Shown here piece by piece: positions 30,932 to 33,350 of a stretch of DNA of 33,350 nucleotides. Within the stretch, counting starts at the first letter, position 1, and each line of letters begins with the position of its first letter. The stretch covers positions 1-33,350 of the forward strand of contig NZ_PDNU01000014.1 of the NCBI RefSeq assembly GCF_002631185.1. The letters are read 5' to 3'. Origin of the DNA: Teichococcus rhizosphaerae (lineage in GTDB: Bacteria; Pseudomonadota; Alphaproteobacteria; Acetobacterales; Acetobacteraceae). A program made the translations under genes and the position numbers. A model generated the notes under the pieces. It made no database searches. It had not been told where the DNA came from and saw only the letters and a program-made list of their open reading frames with translations.

Positions 30932-31953
30932 TGCATCCGCAACCGAACGAGGCGCCGCCCCTGCTGGAAGTCCAGGAGCTGCGCAAATGGTATGGCGGGC
31001 CGCGGGAGGGCCTGTTCCGCAGGCGCTCCGTGGTCAAGGCGGTCGATGGCGTGTCCTTCGACATCCGGCGCGGCGAGGTGCTGAGCCTGGTGGGCGAGTC
31101 CGGCTCGGGCAAGAGCACCGTGGGCCGCACCGTGCTGCGCCTGACCAGCCCGACCTCCGGCCGGATCCGCTTCGCGGGAGACGACATCACCACCCTCTCG
31201 CGCGATGCGATGCGGCCCTTCCGCCAGAAGATGCAGCTCGTCTTCCAGGATCCCTACGCCTCGCTCAACCCGAAGATGACGGTGGAGGACATCGTCGGCG
31301 CGCCGGTCGAGATCCACGAGCCCGGCCTGCCGAGAGCCGCGCGGCGGCAGCGCGTGGAGGAGACGCTGGCGCTGGTCGGGCTGCTGCCGTCGCACGCGGC
31401 GCGCTATCCGCACGAATTCTCGGGCGGCCAACGGCAGCGCATCGGCATCGCCCGCGCGCTGATCATGCAGCCGCAATTGCTGATCGCCGACGAGCCCGTC
31501 TCCGCCCTCGACGTCTCCATCCAGGCGCAGGTGGTCAACCTGATGCTGGAGCTGAAGGAACGGCTCGGCCTCACCATCCTCTTCATCTCGCACGACCTCG
31601 CGGTGGTCGGGCACATCTCCGACCGCATCGCGGTGATGTATCTCGGCCGGCTGGTGGAGGTGGCGCCGACCCGCGCGCTCTTCACCATGCCGCGCCACCC
31701 CTACACCGAGGCGCTGCTTTCCGCCGTGCCGATCCCGGACCCGACCATCCAGCGAGAACGCATCATGCTCACCGGCGACATGCCAAGCCCGCTCGACCCG
31801 CCCTCCGGCTGCAGCTTCCGCACGCGCTGCCGCTATGCGCTGCCGGCCTGCGCGGGCGCGGTGCCCGCGCTGCGCGAGGTGGCGCCCGGCCACATGAAGG
31901 CCTGCATCCGCGACGACCTGCACCTCGCCGCGCCCACGGGGCTCGCCGCGTGA
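30931..31953 (+). CDS. Peptide-type ABC transporter ATP-binding protein (DppF family)
   Basis: A 340-residue ATPase, with Walker A GESGSGKS (55-62), Q-loop [13 protein letters not shown], signature FSGGQRQR, Walker [15 protein letters not shown] and the switch His in ISHDLAVV. The C-terminal extension has GCSFRTRC, a further Cys in PACAG and KACI. FSGG replaces the usual LSGG, common in DppF and OppF. The ATG at 30931 follows GGAGAGG; a GTG at 30928 is also in frame. Its start overlaps the DppD stop and its stop overlaps the next gene (GTGA). Confidence 0.93.
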
Positions 31954-32690
31954 GCGCCGCCCCGCAAGGGCGGGTGGCGGCGCTGTGGCGCTACCCGGTG
32001 AGCTCGATGGGCGGCGAGCGGCTGGAGCGGATGGAGCTGCTCGCCTCCGGCGTGCTCGGCGACCGCACCCATGGCGTGTTCCACGCCGAGACGGGCGAGA
32101 TCGCCCGCCCCGGCCGCATGCGGCAATGGATGGCACTGCCGCGCGCCTCCGCCCGCTGCGCCGCCGAGGGGGAGGTGGAGGTGGAGGTCAGCGTGGACGG
32201 GCAGGACTGGCACGGTTCCGGCAGCCTCGGCCCGCTCTCCGACCTCTACGGCTTTCCAGCCTCGATCCGGCGCTACGCCGCGCCGGGCGAGGAGGGGCCG
32301 GCCTCGCGCTACGCGCACGCCCCCATCCACCTGCTGACCACCTCGGCGCTGCGCACCCTGCAGGCCGCCATTCCCGGCAGCGTGCTGGACGAGCGGCGCT
32401 TCCGCCCCAACATCCTGCTCGACACGCCCCAAGACATGGGAGGCATCCCGGAATATGGCTGGATCGGGCGGGAGTTCCGCATCGGCGGCGCCGTGCTGCG
32501 CGGCACCATCCCCTGCGTGCGCTGCGCCTTCACCACGCTGGCGCAGCCCGGCCTGCCGGATGACCGCGAGGTGCTGCGCGCCCTGATGCAGGGCTTCGAC
32601 CAGAATCTCGGCCTGTATTGCGAGGTGGTGCGGCCCGGCCCGATCCTGCCCGGCGACAGCGTCGCCCTGCCGGAAGCCGCGGTCGCCTGA
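31950..32690 (+). CDS. MOSC domain-containing protein (with MOSC N-terminal barrel)
   Basis: A 246-residue protein. The N-terminal beta-barrel starts [18 protein letters not shown] and GDRTHGVF; the MOSC domain follows with [19 protein letters not shown] and the Cys pair C189/C192 in TIPCVRCAF, the site that in related proteins binds the molybdenum cofactor. Members include YcbX- and mARC-like enzymes that reduce N-hydroxylated compounds. The start is GTG at 31950, overlapping the DppF stop by 4 bp, so it is the last gene of the transporter operon. A link between the imported substrate and N-oxide reduction is inference. Confidence 0.88.
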   Translation: MSAAPQGRVAALWRYPVSSMGGERLERMELLASGVLGDRTHGVFHAETGEIARPGRMRQWMALPRASARCAAEGEVEVEVSVDGQDWHGSGSLGPLSDLYGFPASIRRYAAPGEEGPASRYAHAPIHLLTTSALRTLQAAIPGSVLDERRFRPNILLDTPQDMGGIPEYGWIGREFRIGGAVLRGTIPCVRCAFTTLAQPGLPDDREVLRALMQGFDQNLGLYCEVVRPGPILPGDSVALPEAAVA

Positions 32691-32704
32691 AGCCTGGAGG
32701 CGCT

Positions 32705-32735
32705 CCGGGGGAGGGCGCCGCCGCCCGTCCCCCGG
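32705..32735. terminator. Bidirectional terminator hairpin
   Basis: CCGGGGGAGGGCG (32705-32717) pairs with CGCCCGTCCCCCGG (32722-32735), with one bulged G and a 4-nt loop. It lies between the convergent MOSC and binding-protein genes, 15 nt after one stop and 13 nt before the other. Confidence 0.65.
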
Positions 32736-32747
32736 TCATCCACGCCC

Positions 32748-33350
32748 TCAGGCGGCCCAGTACCATTCGCGCATGTTCCAGGTGTTCTGGCGCGCGTTGA
32801 TGTTGGGGCGGTAGCCGACCAGCTTGTCCTTGGTGCCCTCCACCGGCGCGTACTGGAAGATGGGCAGGACCGGCAGTTCCTCGCGGACGATCTCCTGCAG
32901 GCGGAAATAGACGGCCTTGCGCCGCGCCTGGTCGAAGCTGGTCTGCCCTTCGAGGAGGAGCCTGTCCACCTCCGGGTTCACCCACTGCATGTAGTTGCCG
33001 CCGCTGCCGCCGCGCACGGGGATGGCGTCGCTCGCGAAGCGCGTGGCGGGGTCCGGGTCGATGCCGGTGCGGAAGGCGGTGCCCACCAGCAGCGACTGGA
33101 ACTTGGAGCGCACATAGAACTCGCCCCAGATCACCGCCGCCGCCATGTTGTTGATCTTCATGGAGACACCGATCTTCTGCCAGTCCTGCATCATGAGCTG
33201 CTGGCACTGCTCGCGGAGCGCGCTGCCGGTGGTGGTGGAGACGGCGAACTCCAGCGGCACGCCGTTCTTCTGGCGGATGCCGTTGGCGCCGCGCGCCCAT
33301 CCGGCCTGGTCGAGCAGGGCGTTGGCGCGGTCCGTGTCGAAGGCATGCGG
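32748..33350 (-). CDS. Peptide-type ABC transporter substrate-binding protein (SBP_bac_5), partial
   Basis: The C-terminal 200 residues of a DppA/OppA-class binding protein whose N-terminus lies beyond the right edge. The visible part starts with PHAFDTDRANALLDQAGW, followed by NGIRQKNGVPLEF, the typical second-lobe pattern of the family, then a segment that ends FQYAPVEGTKDKL and NTWNMREWYWAA. It faces the dpp-type operon tail to tail, so it may be the receptor for that transporter although it is not co-transcribed with it. The operon itself has no binding protein in the window. Confidence 0.92.
   Translation of the reverse strand, partial: PHAFDTDRANALLDQAGWARGANGIRQKNGVPLEFAVSTTTGSALREQCQQLMMQDWQKIGVSMKINNMAAAVIWGEFYVRSKFQSLLVGTAFRTGIDPDPATRFASDAIPVRGGSGGNYMQWVNPEVDRLLLEGQTSFDQARRKAVYFRLQEIVREELPVLPIFQYAPVEGTKDKLVGYRPNINARQNTWNMREWYWAA

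Overview
The window is a stretch of very GC-rich (about 70% by eye), densely coded chromosome. It looks like an alphaproteobacterium of the Acetobacteraceae (Roseomonas-like). The pointers are a membrane-bound PQQ glucose dehydrogenase, a Bug-type (TctC) binding protein, a TAXI-type TRAP system, several FCD-GntR regulators, an XRE-cupin regulator and proteins of unknown function that I associate with this family. The genus is an inference. No rRNA, tRNA, CRISPR array, insertion sequence, phage or integration site was recognised.

Layout. 1-2346 (minus): the N-terminal two thirds of quinoprotein glucose dehydrogenase, a 52-residue membrane protein preceded by a perfect FNR/FixK-like box, and a very acidic hypothetical protein. 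2644-3471 (plus): an aspartyl/asparaginyl beta-hydroxylase (LpxO-like). 3533-4889 (minus): manganese catalase plus a ferritin-like protein, behind a promoter that resembles those of the general stress sigma factor EcfG. 5056-6231 (plus): an amidase-signature hydrolase, convergent with an orphan peptide-type binding protein (6294-7895, minus).

8050-15328 (plus) is the most distinctive block. It holds a GntR regulator, an RpiB-type isomerase, a 3-hydroxyisobutyrate-dehydrogenase-like oxidoreductase, a complete polar-amino-acid-type ABC transporter (two permeases, ATPase, binding protein), a ribokinase-family kinase and a FAD amine oxidoreductase, several of them translationally coupled. The mix of an amino-acid-type importer, an amine oxidase and pentose-phosphate enzymes suggests uptake and breakdown of a compound with both an amine and a sugar-like part. 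The substrate is not known.

15341-18828: a diguanylate cyclase without an inhibition site, a chromosomal relative of YubB/DUF1281 proteins, and a Bug binding protein divergent from its likely GntR regulator. 18975-21878: a TAXI-TRAP binding protein and fused permease. 21930-24517: an alpha/beta hydrolase and a YhdG-type SDR (again with an EcfG-like promoter), then a DUF1203 protein. 24649-27049: two tandem paralogous double-GNAT proteins, the second without the acetyl-CoA loop, then an Lrp regulator. 27061-33350: an XRE-cupin regulator divergent from a dppBCDF-type ABC operon that ends in a MOSC protein, with a partial peptide-type binding protein facing it at the right edge.

Most of the window is ordinary metabolic and transport chromosome. 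I found no clear new defence or mobile system. The candidates worth testing are the amine/sugar operon, the FNR-box small membrane protein, the XRE-cupin operator region and the degenerate GNAT copy.
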